DNA from: CAADGV01 sp040290295
Lineage (GTDB): Bacteria; Bacteroidota; Ignavibacteria; UBA10030; UBA6906
Length of the DNA: 64,000 bases
Direction of reading: 5' to 3'
Assembly: GCA_040290295.1 (NCBI GenBank)
Contig: PSMW01000003.1
Span: 1 to 64,000 of the forward strand
Shown here: positions 7,658 through 16,839 of the stretch, one piece after another
How the letters are laid out: every line of letters starts with the position of its first letter
Numbering within the stretch: the stretch's first letter is position 1
Notes under the pieces: generated by a model
What the model was told of the DNA's origin: nothing
What the model saw: the letters and a program-made list of their open reading frames with translations, nothing else
The model's database searches: none
Program-made: the position numbers and the translations under genes

Positions 7658-8938
7658 CTACGTTCCCGCGCTGTAATCTTCCATATACTTTTTTTGTTCG
7701 GGCGTCAGCTTGTCGATCGTGTAGCCCATCGTCTTGAGTTTCAGCGCAGCAATTTCCTGATCCTGTTCGACAGGAATCTCATGGATGCCGTTGGGCAAGC
7801 GATGACCTTTTTTATGTACCGAGGCGAGCCGAATCTGCGAAAGAAATTGGTTTGCAAACGACATATCCATCACCTCCGACGGGTGCCCCTCCGCTGCGGC
7901 AAGATTGACCAGTCGCCCTTGCGCCAACACGTAGATGCGTTTGCCGTTCTTCAACGTGTACTCTTCGTTGTTGTCGCGAATCAGACGCTTCGCTTTGGTC
8001 ATCTTTGCAAGATCGATCAGATTGATTTCGCAATCGTAATGGCCGGTGTTACAGACGATCGCTCCATCCTTCATCTTCTCGAAGTGGCGTCGGACGATGA
8101 CATCTTTGACGCCGGTTGCGGTAATGAACACATCGCCGATACGCGCGGCGTCGTTCATTTTCATGACGCGCATTCCGTCGAGCGTCGCTTTCAGTGCGGC
8201 AGTCGGTTTCACCTCTGTGACGATCACGTTGGCACCGAGGCCCTTCGCCCGCATCGCGACACCTTTGCCGCAATGCCCATATCCAGCGATCACCACGTTC
8301 TTTCCGGCGAGCAATACGCTGGTCGCGCGCAACACGCCGTCGAGTGTTGACTGACCTGTGCCGTACACGTTATCGAAGTCCCACTTCGTCTCCGCATCGT
8401 TCACGGCGATAACAGGGTACTTCAACGCGCCGTCTGCCGCCATTGCGCGCAAGCGGTGCACGCCGGTCGTCGTCTCCTCGGTTCCACCGATGACATACTT
8501 CTCCGCGTATTCAGGATGGTTGTTGTGGATGGTAAAGATGAGATCCGCGCCGTCATCGAGAGTGAGATTCGGCTTGATCTTCAACGTCTCTTCGATGCAC
8601 CAGTAAAATTCCTTGACGCTCATGCCATGCCACGCGAAGATCGAGATGCCTTGGCGGGCGAGAGATGCGGCAACAGCGTCGTTCGTTGAGAGCGGATTAC
8701 AACCGCTCCAACTCACCTCGGCACCCGCTGCCACCAACGTTTTCACGAGCACGGCGGTTTCTTTTGTCACGTGCAGACAGCCCGCGATGCGATAGCCTTT
8801 CAATGGCTTGCTCGTACTGTACTGCTCGCGCAAAGCCATCAGCACGGGCATGCGTGATTCTGCCCAATCGATCAGCTTGTCGCCTTCGTTGGCGAGTTTC
8901 ATGTCGCGTACTTTATACTTCCCCGGTTTGTAATCCAT
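7658..8938 (-). CDS. ahcY: Adenosylhomocysteinase
   Basis: 426 residues. It hydrolyses S-adenosylhomocysteine to adenosine and homocysteine using tightly bound NAD, and so relieves inhibition of methyltransferases. Visible features are substrate residues H56 and T58 (LHVTKET), the GGTEETTTG segment (151-159), AVNDAETK, and the NAD-binding GYGHCGKG (219-226). The length and the absence of the ~40-residue insert of E. coli-unlike long bacterial forms match the shorter type seen in Thermotoga and archaea. The start at ATG 8938 (MDYKPGKYKV) follows GAAGGG; an upstream in-frame start at 8980 is unsupported. metK lies 56 nt upstream, so the two form a methyl-cycle operon. Confidence 0.95.
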   Translation of the reverse strand: MDYKPGKYKVRDMKLANEGDKLIDWAESRMPVLMALREQYSTSKPLKGYRIAGCLHVTKETAVLVKTLVAAGAEVSWSGCNPLSTNDAVAASLARQGISIFAWHGMSVKEFYWCIEETLKIKPNLTLDDGADLIFTIHNNHPEYAEKYVIGGTEETTTGVHRLRAMAADGALKYPVIAVNDAETKWDFDNVYGTGQSTLDGVLRATSVLLAGKNVVIAGYGHCGKGVAMRAKGLGANVIVTEVKPTAALKATLDGMRVMKMNDAARIGDVFITATGVKDVIVRRHFEKMKDGAIVCNTGHYDCEINLIDLAKMTKAKRLIRDNNEEYTLKNGKRIYVLAQGRLVNLAAAEGHPSEVMDMSFANQFLSQIRLASVHKKGHRLPNGIHEIPVEQDQEIAALKLKTMGYTIDKLTPEQKKYMEDYSAGT

Positions 8939-8994
8939 ATTGCCCTTCAGTAATGATTGTGAACAGGATGACCACGACACGAGTCGCTACGCGC

Positions 8995-10152
8995 TTAGCG
9001 CGCCGCTCGTTTGAACATTCCCACAAGGTCGAGTTTTTCCCATGTGAACTCTTTTTCGTTGCGCCCGAAGTGCCCGTAGGCGGCCGTCTTCCGGTAGATC
9101 GGACGCTTCAGATCGAGGCGCCTGATGAGTCCGGCCGGCGTCAGATCGATTTCTTTTCGTACGATCCGTTCCAACTCGGCGTCGGGAATACGTCCCGTGT
9201 TCTGGGTGTTGACGTGCACCGACACCGGCTCGGCAACGCCGATGGCGTATGCCACTTGAATCAAGCACTCGTCCGCCAAGCCCGCAGCCACAATATTCTT
9301 GGCGACGTGGCGCGCGGCGTACGCTGCACTGCGATCGACCTTCGAAGGGTCTTTGCCCGAAAACGCGCCGCCGCCGTGCGGCGCGCGACCACCATACGTG
9401 TCCACGATGATTTTCCTTCCCGTCAATCCGCTGTCGCCGTGCGGTCCGCCGATCTCGAATCTGCCCGTCGGATTGACGTGCACAATCAGCTTCTTGTCGC
9501 GCAGCTCCGGCGGGATGACATCGTTGATCACGTGTTCGATGACGTCCTCTCGAATCCGCTTCTGCGGAACGTCGCCATCGTGTTGCGTCGAAATGACCAC
9601 AGTATGCATACGCACGGGACGGCGACCCTCGTATTCGATCGTTATTTGAGACTTAGCATCGGGGCGAAGGTACGGCATCAAACGGGGGTGGTGCTTCCGA
9701 ATGTCCGAGAGACGCTTCACTAACTTGTGGGCGAACAAGATCGCCATCGGCATGTACTCGGGCGTTTCGTTCGTCGCATAGCCGAACATCATCCCTTGGT
9801 CGCCTGCGCCTTGCTTCTTCTTCTTAACGCTATTGACGCCGCGAGCAATGTCCGGCGATTGCGCATGGAGCGCAGTGAGGATGCCGCACGAGTGTGCCTC
9901 GAACATGTACTCCGCTTTGGTGTAGCCGATATCCCTGATTACGCCCCGAACCACATCGGGAATGTTGACCCACGCTTTGGTCGTTACTTCGCCCGCAACC
10001 ACAACTTGACCCGTTGTCACCAGCGTTTCGCACGCAACGCGCGAATCCGGATCCTGCTTCAACATTTCATCGAGGATCGCATCAGAGATCTGATCGGCAA
10101 CTTTGTCCGGATGTCCCTCCGATACGGACTCCGATGTGAACAAATACGGCAT
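8995..10152 (-). CDS. metK: S-adenosylmethionine synthetase
   Basis: 385 residues, the normal length. It makes S-adenosylmethionine from methionine and ATP. Key motifs are SEGHPDKVADQISDAILDE near the N-terminus (ATP and Mg binding), GAGDQGMMFGYATNE, and the phosphate loop GGGAFSGKDPSKVDRS. The start is ATG 10152 (MPYLFTSESV), preceded by AAAGGA; the track of open frame reaches 14 codons further upstream but has no ribosome site there. It sits directly upstream of ahcY on the same strand. No SAM riboswitch is apparent in the 115-nt leader. Confidence 0.96.
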   Translation of the reverse strand: MPYLFTSESVSEGHPDKVADQISDAILDEMLKQDPDSRVACETLVTTGQVVVAGEVTTKAWVNIPDVVRGVIRDIGYTKAEYMFEAHSCGILTALHAQSPDIARGVNSVKKKKQGAGDQGMMFGYATNETPEYMPMAILFAHKLVKRLSDIRKHHPRLMPYLRPDAKSQITIEYEGRRPVRMHTVVISTQHDGDVPQKRIREDVIEHVINDVIPPELRDKKLIVHVNPTGRFEIGGPHGDSGLTGRKIIVDTYGGRAPHGGGAFSGKDPSKVDRSAAYAARHVAKNIVAAGLADECLIQVAYAIGVAEPVSVHVNTQNTGRIPDAELERIVRKEIDLTPAGLIRRLDLKRPIYRKTAAYGHFGRNEKEFTWEKLDLVGMFKRAAR

Positions 10153-10267
10153 AGCTATCCTTTCTTTGTCAAGAAAACAATATCGAAACGGCACCTTTCA
10201 CATCAATACACAGAGAGCGGGCGGAAGAGGCGTCGGCAGGTAACGCGGAAGATGAGGGTAAACGCGC

Positions 10268-11245
10268 TCAGTAGAAGTCAATCTCGGACGAACCCCCAAC
10301 ATTGATACGTTTGTACGTCCCTTTGACCACCGAACCGTTGCCGACGATCGAGTTCTCCAGCATGGCACGATGCACACGTGCCTCTTCGCTGATGATCGAA
10401 TTGCGGACAACCGATTCGCTTACGATCGCTCGATCGCCGATGGTGGTGTTCGGACCAATGACACTGTGCTCCACCTTAGCCGTCGGCGCAATGTACACCG
10501 GCGGAACGACCACAACGCCTGCCAAGGGCGGCGTGAATGCCATCTTCGCGAGCAACGCTCGATTCGTCGAGAGCAACGTCTCCGGTTTCCCGCAGTCGTA
10601 CCACCCTTCGACCATAAAGGTCGTCATTTTTTCGCCGCGAGCAATCATCAACTGCAGTCCGTCGGTCAGTTGATACTCCCCCTTGGTACGTATGTCTTTC
10701 TCGATCAGCTCGTTCAGGCAATCAACCAGCAGGGGTGTGTTCTTGATGTAGTACAACCCCACCATTGCAAGATTCGATGTTGGATGTTCGGGTTTCTCGA
10801 TCAACTTCGCGACGTAGCCGTTGTTCGTTTCTGCAACGCCGAAGCGTCGCGGGTCCTCGACCGATTTCACGCCTAACGCCGAGGTGGGCGACCTCAACAC
10901 CGGACCCAACTCCACATCGAAAATCGTATCACCGAGCACGATCAACACCGGCTCGGTGCCCATTGTGCCGCGCGCAAGGTAAAGAGCATGCCCCAAGCCC
11001 TGTCGTTCTTCCTGCTCGACAAAGTCGAAGTGAAAGTGCGGATACGCTTTCACCAAGTGCTCGTGAATCATCTCCCCCATGTGCCCGATGATGATCGTCG
11101 CCTTGCCGATGCCCTCGGCGATAATCTTGTCGAGAATGTGATAGATGATCGGCTTGCCGGCGACGTTCAGCAGCACTTTGGGAATGGCAAAGGTATGTGG
11201 ACGCAGCCTACTCCCGACACCGGCAACAGGGATGATCGCACGCAT
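10268..11245 (-). CDS. Sugar-phosphate nucleotidyltransferase with left-handed beta-helix tail
   Basis: 325 residues. The N-terminal domain is RmlA/GlmU-like, with MRAIIPVAGVGSRLRPHT (pyrophosphorylase signature GxGxR) and the metal-site region VLGDTIFD. The C-terminal ~85 residues show hexapeptide repeats (APTAKVEHSVIGPNTTIGDR...). It should form an NDP-sugar from NTP and a sugar-1-phosphate, as glucose-1-phosphate or mannose-1-phosphate transferases do; the sugar cannot be decided. The start at ATG 11245 begins the fold exactly, and the 21 codons upstream are not expected to be translated. It is followed by metK after a 115-nt gap. Confidence 0.85.
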   Translation of the reverse strand: MRAIIPVAGVGSRLRPHTFAIPKVLLNVAGKPIIYHILDKIIAEGIGKATIIIGHMGEMIHEHLVKAYPHFHFDFVEQEERQGLGHALYLARGTMGTEPVLIVLGDTIFDVELGPVLRSPTSALGVKSVEDPRRFGVAETNNGYVAKLIEKPEHPTSNLAMVGLYYIKNTPLLVDCLNELIEKDIRTKGEYQLTDGLQLMIARGEKMTTFMVEGWYDCGKPETLLSTNRALLAKMAFTPPLAGVVVVPPVYIAPTAKVEHSVIGPNTTIGDRAIVSESVVRNSIISEEARVHRAMLENSIVGNGSVVKGTYKRINVGGSSEIDFY

Positions 11246-11336
11246 GCTCAACCGATGAACGACTGACGTGATGGTTTTTGGGAAAATTTTACTTTCAAAG
11301 GTACTCAAGAAGGGTTAGAGAATCAAGAAACCGACG

Positions 11337-11879
11337 TCATCCCCACAGCGCATTCACGATCCACACCGAAGCGAGAATGCTCACCACATCGGCAACGATA
11401 CCGGCAAGGACCGCATGGCGCGTTTTGGTGACGGCAACAGAGCCGAAGTACACGGCAAGCACATAGAAGGTCGTCTCCCCACTTCCCATCATCACGCTCA
11501 CCATCCGGCCAATGAGGGAATCAGGACCATGCGTCTTGATGATCTCCGCCATAACGCCGAGCGCGCCACTTCCCGACAAAGGTCGCATCAACGCCATCGG
11601 GAGTGTTTCGGCGGGCATGCCGATCCAAGCGGTGAGCGGCGCAAGAAGCCACGCAAGAATATCCATCGCTCCGCCTGCTCGGAACACGCCGATTGCAACG
11701 ATCATGGCAACCAAATACGGAATGATCCTCACGCCCACATGGAATCCTTCCTTCGCGCCTTCAACAAACGCTTCGTAAATCTTGACTTTCTTGATGGCTC
11801 CATAGACGACGATGAACAGCACGAGTGCCGGAATGGCAACGATGGAGATGACATTGACGATGCTGTGCACTGTTGCCAT
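11337..11879 (-). CDS. spmB: SpmB-like membrane protein (Gate/nucleoside-recognition domain)
   Basis: 180 residues with four to five hydrophobic segments and the conserved MRPLSGSGALGVM and MMGSGETTFYVLAVYFG signatures of spore maturation protein B. The ATG at 11879 shares bases with the TGA of spmA (TGATG) and follows GAGGAGG, so translation is coupled. The SpmA/SpmB pair is widespread in non-sporing Bacteroidota. Its substrate is not established; a transport or peptidoglycan-related role is inferred from Bacillus phenotypes. Confidence 0.85.
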   Translation of the reverse strand: MATVHSIVNVISIVAIPALVLFIVVYGAIKKVKIYEAFVEGAKEGFHVGVRIIPYLVAMIVAIGVFRAGGAMDILAWLLAPLTAWIGMPAETLPMALMRPLSGSGALGVMAEIIKTHGPDSLIGRMVSVMMGSGETTFYVLAVYFGSVAVTKTRHAVLAGIVADVVSILASVWIVNALWG

Positions 11880-12526
11880 CACGCCTCCTCGAGTTGGTTC
11901 TTGTACACAGGGAGTTTCGCGAGGAGCTTCACCACCACCACGCCGATGATCGTCGAGAGCGTCGTGGCGAAAAGTGCAGGGCCAAGAACCTCGGTCGGGT
12001 TGGAAGAACCCGCAGCGGCACGAACAGCGATGACCGTGGCAGGAATGATCTGAACGTTACTCGTATTGATGACAAGGAACGTACACATCGCATCGGTGGC
12101 GGTACCGACCTTGCGATTGAGCTTGTTCAATTCTTCCATCGCCTTCAAGCCCAATGGCGTTGCAGCGTTGGAGAGGCCCAGCATATTCGCAGCGATGTTC
12201 ATGATCATCGCCCCGATGGCGGGATGTTCGGCGGGAACGTCGGGAAACAATCTTGTGGTGAGCGGCTTGAGCACTCGCGCAAGTTGTGTGATGAGTCCGG
12301 CTTGTTCGGCAATCTTCATCACCCCCAACCATAATGCCATGATACCGATAAGCCCAAGAGCAATCTCCACCGCCTTCTTCGCCGACTCGACCATCCCTTG
12401 ATTCGTAACGCGCTGCAGATGTGCATACGGCGTAGAAGAAGAGGGATCGACAGGCTGCGTGAGATCCTTCCCCGCCGCTACGAGGATACCGATCACCAGC
12501 AGAGCGAGCCAAATGTAATTGAGCAT
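11879..12526 (-). CDS. spmA: SpmA-like membrane protein (Gate/nucleoside-recognition domain)
   Basis: 215 residues with an N-terminal membrane segment and the conserved block PAIGAMIMNIAANMLGLSNA and TPLGLKAMEELN typical of spore maturation protein A. It is the first gene of the spmA-spmB pair and overlaps spmB. The organism shows no sporulation genes here, so the name is by homology only. Probably a small membrane transporter or permease-like complex with SpmB. Confidence 0.86.
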   Translation of the reverse strand: MLNYIWLALLVIGILVAAGKDLTQPVDPSSSTPYAHLQRVTNQGMVESAKKAVEIALGLIGIMALWLGVMKIAEQAGLITQLARVLKPLTTRLFPDVPAEHPAIGAMIMNIAANMLGLSNAATPLGLKAMEELNKLNRKVGTATDAMCTFLVINTSNVQIIPATVIAVRAAAGSSNPTEVLGPALFATTLSTIIGVVVVKLLAKLPVYKNQLEEA

Positions 12527-12575
12527 AAAGAGAATCGGAGATTGTTTTGAGTGAGAGACACTTCTTTTTGCATCA

Positions 12576-13190
12576 TCACAATGTTATCCTCATCCTCACC
12601 CCCATGCCTGACGGCGCGTCGGCAGGGATGTGAGGCATCACCCTCACCGAAAGATCGTCGCCGACGTTGAAGTCGAACAGACTCGCATCGACATAGGCAT
12701 CGACAAGATTGACGATATAGTAGATGAAGATATACCACGAAAACGTATCGCGCTGATCCTTGTAGAACTCACGCAACTGCAGATAGCGACTGTTCCCTCC
12801 GGGGTTATCGGGACTGATGCTGCGCGCAAAGAGCGAGCGATAGTGCTTGGTGCTGTCGTTGAACTCTATCCAACTTTTCGCAAAGTAGTAGCCGAAGCCG
12901 AGCAGGATGGGAATCTTCCAATACGATTCGTTGTAAAACTGGCCCGCTCCCGGCACGACTGTGGAAAGGGCGAGCGCCAGCAGCGGAGATTTCGTTTCCT
13001 TGTACGGCACGGCGATCGTATCGGGAGTACGCGCCTGTAGCGGGGATGATGCTGTTGCAGCGGAATCTTCTCGCGTGGATCGTTGCACTGTTGGGTCTGT
13101 CGGCAGTGAATCGGACAGCGCTTGTGCGTAAGCCGCGCCGCTCAGAAGGCTCATCGCTGCCACGCAAATCACCGACACGAAGCGTATCAT
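12576..13190 (-). CDS. DUF5683-family membrane protein
   Basis: 204 residues. The N-terminus (1-23, ending AYAQ) is a signal peptide. Residues ~70-165 carry the family hallmark ALALSTVVPGAGQFYNESYWK, followed by FGYYFAKSW and a second hydrophobic stretch, YIVNLVDAYVDASLFDF. DUF5683 is common in Bacteroidota and close relatives and has no assigned function. The C-terminus is short and polar. It ends 49 nt before spmA and starts 10 nt after ridA on the same strand, so it is part of the same run. Confidence 0.8.
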   Translation of the reverse strand: MIRFVSVICVAAMSLLSGAAYAQALSDSLPTDPTVQRSTREDSAATASSPLQARTPDTIAVPYKETKSPLLALALSTVVPGAGQFYNESYWKIPILLGFGYYFAKSWIEFNDSTKHYRSLFARSISPDNPGGNSRYLQLREFYKDQRDTFSWYIFIYYIVNLVDAYVDASLFDFNVGDDLSVRVMPHIPADAPSGMGVRMRITL

Positions 13191-13199
13191 TGCGCCCGG

Positions 13200-13592
13200 C
13201 TATTCCTCTCCTACAAGAGCGATCACCTCGATTTCGACGCGAACATCGCGCGGAAGCCGCGCTACTTCGACTGTGCTACGAGCAGGCGGGTCGTTCGGAA
13301 AGTACCCCGCGTACACCTCGTTCATCGCCCCGAACTCGCTCAAATCTTTGAGGAAGACCGTCGTCTTGACCACGTGACGCAGGTCGGTGCCTGCCGCTTG
13401 GAGAATTGCTTTGATATTTTCCAGCACTCGGCGCGTTTGCACCTTGATATCTCCCTCGACAATCTGCCCCGTTGCGGCATCGAGCGCAACTTGACCGGCA
13501 GTGAACAGGAGATGGTCGTTTACTAAGACGGCCTGACTGTACGGACCGATAGCTGCCGGAGCGTTCGTCGTGCGAATAATTGTTCGCTTCAT
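13200..13592 (-). CDS. ridA: RidA-family enamine/imine deaminase
   Basis: 130 residues, the standard size of the YjgF/YER057c/UK114 family. RidA hydrolyses reactive enamines and imines such as 2-aminoacrylate made by PLP enzymes. Recognisable are APAAIGPYSQAV at the N-terminus, FTAGQVALD, and the active-site Arg and Glu region PPARSTVEVARLPRDVRVEIEVIAL. It follows parB by 13 nt and precedes DUF5683 by 9 nt. Placement in a chromosome-partition operon is probably incidental. Confidence 0.93.
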   Translation of the reverse strand: MKRTIIRTTNAPAAIGPYSQAVLVNDHLLFTAGQVALDAATGQIVEGDIKVQTRRVLENIKAILQAAGTDLRHVVKTTVFLKDLSEFGAMNEVYAGYFPNDPPARSTVEVARLPRDVRVEIEVIALVGEE

Positions 13593-13604
13593 CGTCGTTG
13601 GGCT

Positions 13605-14519
13605 TTAAGGTGAAATGGTTGCCATCATATCCAACAACCGGTCGAGATCGTCCAGCGAGTAGTACTCGATCACGATCTGTCCCTTGCCATCCGCCATGTT
13701 GCGCACCTCAACCTTCGTGCCGAGCTTTTGGCGCAGGCGTTCTTCGATGTTGGTGAGCGAGGTGCTCGTTCCCGAAGGGACGCCGGCGTGCGAGGAGCGC
13801 CCACGCTTGCCTTTAGTACTGCTGACGGCGCGAACAGCTCGTTCCACTTGCCGCACGGAAAGCCCTTTCGAAAGAATCCGCTCGAAGATATTCATTTGTA
13901 CCGCAGGGTCTTCGATCGTGATCAAAGCTCGTGCATGACCCGCGCTCAACTCTCCTTTTCGCACTGCCTGCTGGATACGCACTGGCAACTTGAGTAGGCG
14001 GAGAAAGTTCGTGATCGTCGAGCGATCCTTGCCGGTTTTCTGTGCGACCTGATCGATGCTGTAGTGAAGTTCTTCCGTCAAGCGTTTATAGGAGATGGCG
14101 ATCTCGATGGGATTGAGGTTGGAGCGTTGAAGGTTCTCGATGAGTGCCAGCTCGAGCAGTTCTTCTCGCGACTGCACTCGAATAATGTACGCCGGAATCT
14201 GCGTGAGGCCCGCTTCTTTCGCGGCACGCAGTCGTCGCTCTCCTGAGATCAATTGATACCCACCCTCCATCCGGGACACGGTGATCGGTTGCACAATCCC
14301 TTTCTCCTGAATCGAGCGCTTCAGTTCGTCCAACTCGACGGGGTCGAAGTCGGCACGCGGCTGATAGGGATTCGGTTTGATTTTGTCGAGGTCGATGCGC
14401 GCGATGGTATCGTGCGATACACCGTCGTCCTGCTTGCCGACGATCGGAACAGGTGCGGTGGCTCGCGGAATAAGGGAAGCTAATCCACGACCGAGAACGG
14501 GCTTGCTTTTCGTGCTCAT
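13605..14519 (-). CDS. parB: Chromosome-partitioning protein ParB
   Basis: 304 residues. ParB is a CTP-dependent DNA clamp that loads at parS and works with ParA in origin segregation. The N-terminal domain has KIKPNPYQPR and the CTP-binding GERRLRAAKEAG; the central helix-turn-helix is around QVAQKTGKDRSTITNFLRLL; the C-terminal dimerisation region follows a Ser/Gly-rich linker. Its ATG overlaps the parA stop by 4 nt (ATGA). No full parS palindrome was seen in the window. Confidence 0.95.
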   Translation of the reverse strand: MSTKSKPVLGRGLASLIPRATAPVPIVGKQDDGVSHDTIARIDLDKIKPNPYQPRADFDPVELDELKRSIQEKGIVQPITVSRMEGGYQLISGERRLRAAKEAGLTQIPAYIIRVQSREELLELALIENLQRSNLNPIEIAISYKRLTEELHYSIDQVAQKTGKDRSTITNFLRLLKLPVRIQQAVRKGELSAGHARALITIEDPAVQMNIFERILSKGLSVRQVERAVRAVSSTKGKRGRSSHAGVPSGTSTSLTNIEERLRQKLGTKVEVRNMADGKGQIVIEYYSLDDLDRLLDMMATISP

Positions 14520-15325
14520 GCGTTTCTCTCCCTATGCTGAGCCGGAATGACATGTACCGGCTGGTGATGTTTTTGAAGGAGCTCGTGCGCGAGGTCCATG
14601 TAGTTGCGTGCCCCTTGTGAGAGCGCGTCGTAGAGAATGACGGGCTTGCCGTGGCTCGGGGCTTCGCTCAACCGCACGTTGCGATTGATGATCGAGCGAA
14701 AGACCTTATCACCGAAATACTTTTTCACTTCGTCGATCACCTGATTCGAAAGGCGCAATCGGCTGTCGTACATCGTCATCAACACGCCTTCGATGTCGAG
14801 GTGCTCGTTCAATTGCTTCTTAACCATGTTGATCGTGTTGAGGAGTTGGCCCAGTCCTTCGAGCGCGAAATATTCACATTGGACGGGAATGAGCACGGCA
14901 TCGGCGGCCGTCAACGCGTTCAGCGTAATCAATCCTAAAGAAGGAGGGCAATCGATGAACACGAAATCGAATTGGTTTCGAATCGGGTCGAGTGCGGTCT
15001 TGAGTCTCCTCTCGCGGTCCTCCACCTCCACCATTTCCAACTCGGCTCCCACCAGATTGATGTGTGAGGGGATGAGGGACAAGAACGGCATTTGCGTCGG
15101 AACGATCGCCGAGGAAGCAGCAAGGTTGCCCAGCATAAGCTCGTAGGTGCTGCGATCTTCGGCGGAGCCGTCGAACCCCAACCCACTCGTTGCGTTGGAC
15201 TGCGGGTCAACGTCCACCAGCAACGTACGACGTTCGGCAGCGGCGATACACGCCGCGAGATTAACCGCGGTCGTCGTTTTGCCGACGCCACCTTTTTGGT
15301 TTGCAATGGTGATGATCTTTCCCAC
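14516..15325 (-). CDS. parA: Chromosome-partitioning ATPase ParA/Soj
   Basis: 269 residues. This is a deviant Walker ATPase with IITIANQKGGVGKTTTAVNL (Walker A with the signature lysine in KGGVGKTT), VDVDPQSNATSG (Walker A') and FIDCPPSLG (Walker B). It dimerises on ATP, binds DNA non-specifically and is stimulated by ParB. It is short, without the N-terminal HTH of plasmid ParA, as expected for the chromosomal Soj type. It overlaps parB. Confidence 0.95.
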   Translation of the reverse strand: MGKIITIANQKGGVGKTTTAVNLAACIAAAERRTLLVDVDPQSNATSGLGFDGSAEDRSTYELMLGNLAASSAIVPTQMPFLSLIPSHINLVGAELEMVEVEDRERRLKTALDPIRNQFDFVFIDCPPSLGLITLNALTAADAVLIPVQCEYFALEGLGQLLNTINMVKKQLNEHLDIEGVLMTMYDSRLRLSNQVIDEVKKYFGDKVFRSIINRNVRLSEAPSHGKPVILYDALSQGARNYMDLAHELLQKHHQPVHVIPAQHRERNA

Positions 15326-15341
15326 GAAACGGTTCCTTCGA

Positions 15342-15800
15342 TCACTTCATGCCAGCCGCCAGGAGTATGGCGACGATCGCCAAGCCGACGTTCACACGCG
15401 CGAAGCGAAGCAGATGATAGTCGTAGAGATTCTTTTCCTGCTCCGCCTCTCCAGCAGCACGTATGAGTTCGCTGCGCCGCCACATGCGCGCTTGACCAAC
15501 CGCAAAGAAGACCATCGCTACAAAGACCGCTTGCTTCAATCCGAGCAGCACCGACCACGTGTCGTCATACCGAAAGAACACGAATCGGGGATCGAATAAC
15601 ATCATCGCAATGCCTGTCACGAGGATCGTCCAAATACACATCCACACAAAGGGCTGGAACCGCGCAAACCTTTCTCGCCATGCTGCATCGATGACTCCTG
15701 CTTCACTGCGCAGCATCACCGCTTGGAACAACATCCCTCCCAACCACACAATCACGGCAAACAGGTGCATGCTTCTCGCAGCCCACAACAGGAAATCCAT
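15342..15800 (-). CDS. CopD-like integral membrane protein
   Basis: 152 residues with four hydrophobic helices (about 8-30, 50-70, 88-108, 130-150). Conserved-looking histidine H12 (RSMHLFAVIVWLGG) lies in the first helix, a feature of CopD/DUF2269-type proteins that may bind haem or copper. The family assignment rests on this helix pattern and is moderate. It ends 16 nt before parA on the same strand. A role in partition is not implied. Confidence 0.6.
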   Translation of the reverse strand: MDFLLWAARSMHLFAVIVWLGGMLFQAVMLRSEAGVIDAAWRERFARFQPFVWMCIWTILVTGIAMMLFDPRFVFFRYDDTWSVLLGLKQAVFVAMVFFAVGQARMWRRSELIRAAGEAEQEKNLYDYHLLRFARVNVGLAIVAILLAAGMK

Positions 15801-15892
15801 GATACGTCGACGTTATGAAAGAGCGTGAAACGATTGAACGTGAAAAAGATACGTCTTTCGTCTATGGTATGCAACGGAATCGCACGCCAGGT

Positions 15893-16807
15893 TTACTTCA
15901 GAACGTCGCCGGAAGCGATCCGATACCCGCGAAGATATTCCTCTACGTTCATCCTTTTTCTGCCCTCCTGCTGTAGCTCGTCGATAGCCAGCAGGGTATC
16001 TGCCGTGGCAACGAAAAGCGACGATGGACTCACCGTAACGGTTCCGGGGGCATCGGGCGACGGTTGGTTGATAACATGCGTTCGGAAAATCTTGATCGTC
16101 TTGCCGGCATGTGTTGTAAAGGCGGCCGGCACAGGCGAGAGACCGCGCACCAAATTATGAATCCGCACGGCGGGCATGTTCCACTGAATGCGACACTGTT
16201 CTTTGAAGATTTTCGGCGCGGGCGAAGCGAGCGCATCATCCTGCTCGCGCGGAACGGCTTTGCCCTGCTCGATGAGCCGAACCGTGTGTAACAGCACTTC
16301 CGCACCGATCTTCGCAAGCCTGTCGTGAAGCGTGCCGGCATCGTCTTCGGGCAAGATGGGTATGCGGGCTTGCAGCAGAATGGTGCCGGTATCCACCTGC
16401 TCGCGCAAAAAAAATGTCGTTACGCCCGTTTCCGTTTCGCCGTTGATGATCGCCCAGTTGATCGGGGCTGCGCCGCGATACTTCGGAAGCAACGATGCGT
16501 GAAGATTGATGGAACCGAGACGAGGAACGGTGAACACCTCCTTTGGCAGAATGCGGAACGCAACGACAACGATAAGGTCGGGTTGCAGCTCTTGGATGTG
16601 CTGTACGAAGAAGGGATCTTTCAGCGATGAGGGTTGAAGGACCGGCAACCCGTGTGCGAGCGCCGTCCGCTTCACAGGCGAAGGCACGACATGCATGCCT
16701 CTACCGCGCGGCTTGTCGGGTGCAGTGACGACGGCTTGAATGGGATACTGATGCTCGATCAAGATTTCCAGACTCGGCACGGCGAAGTCTGGAGTACCCA
16801 TATACAC
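15893..16807 (-). CDS. fmt: Methionyl-tRNA formyltransferase
   Basis: 304 residues. It formylates initiator Met-tRNA with 10-formyl-tetrahydrofolate. Key features are MGTPDFAVPSLE at the N-terminus, INLHASLLPKYRGAAP (the SLLP folate-binding motif and catalytic His), and the C-terminal tRNA-binding domain. The only usual start codon is GTG 16807, which leaves just three residues of the first strand (V-Y-M-GTP); homologues normally have M-x-I-x-F-MGTP. The GGAGGA site lies 21-26 nt upstream, so an ATT start at 16810 or slightly earlier is possible. It follows def, its usual partner. Confidence 0.93.
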   Translation of the reverse strand: MYMGTPDFAVPSLEILIEHQYPIQAVVTAPDKPRGRGMHVVPSPVKRTALAHGLPVLQPSSLKDPFFVQHIQELQPDLIVVVAFRILPKEVFTVPRLGSINLHASLLPKYRGAAPINWAIINGETETGVTTFFLREQVDTGTILLQARIPILPEDDAGTLHDRLAKIGAEVLLHTVRLIEQGKAVPREQDDALASPAPKIFKEQCRIQWNMPAVRIHNLVRGLSPVPAAFTTHAGKTIKIFRTHVINQPSPDAPGTVTVSPSSLFVATADTLLAIDELQQEGRKRMNVEEYLRGYRIASGDVLK

Positions 16808-16839
16808 AATGGTTGTTGCGACGTGAAGATCCTCCGGTG

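Noticed and set aside
15821..15846. Possible parS half-sites (CGTGAAAC, ACGTGAAA) near parAB
   Set aside because: They are direct repeats, not the TGTTTCACGTGAAACA palindrome.
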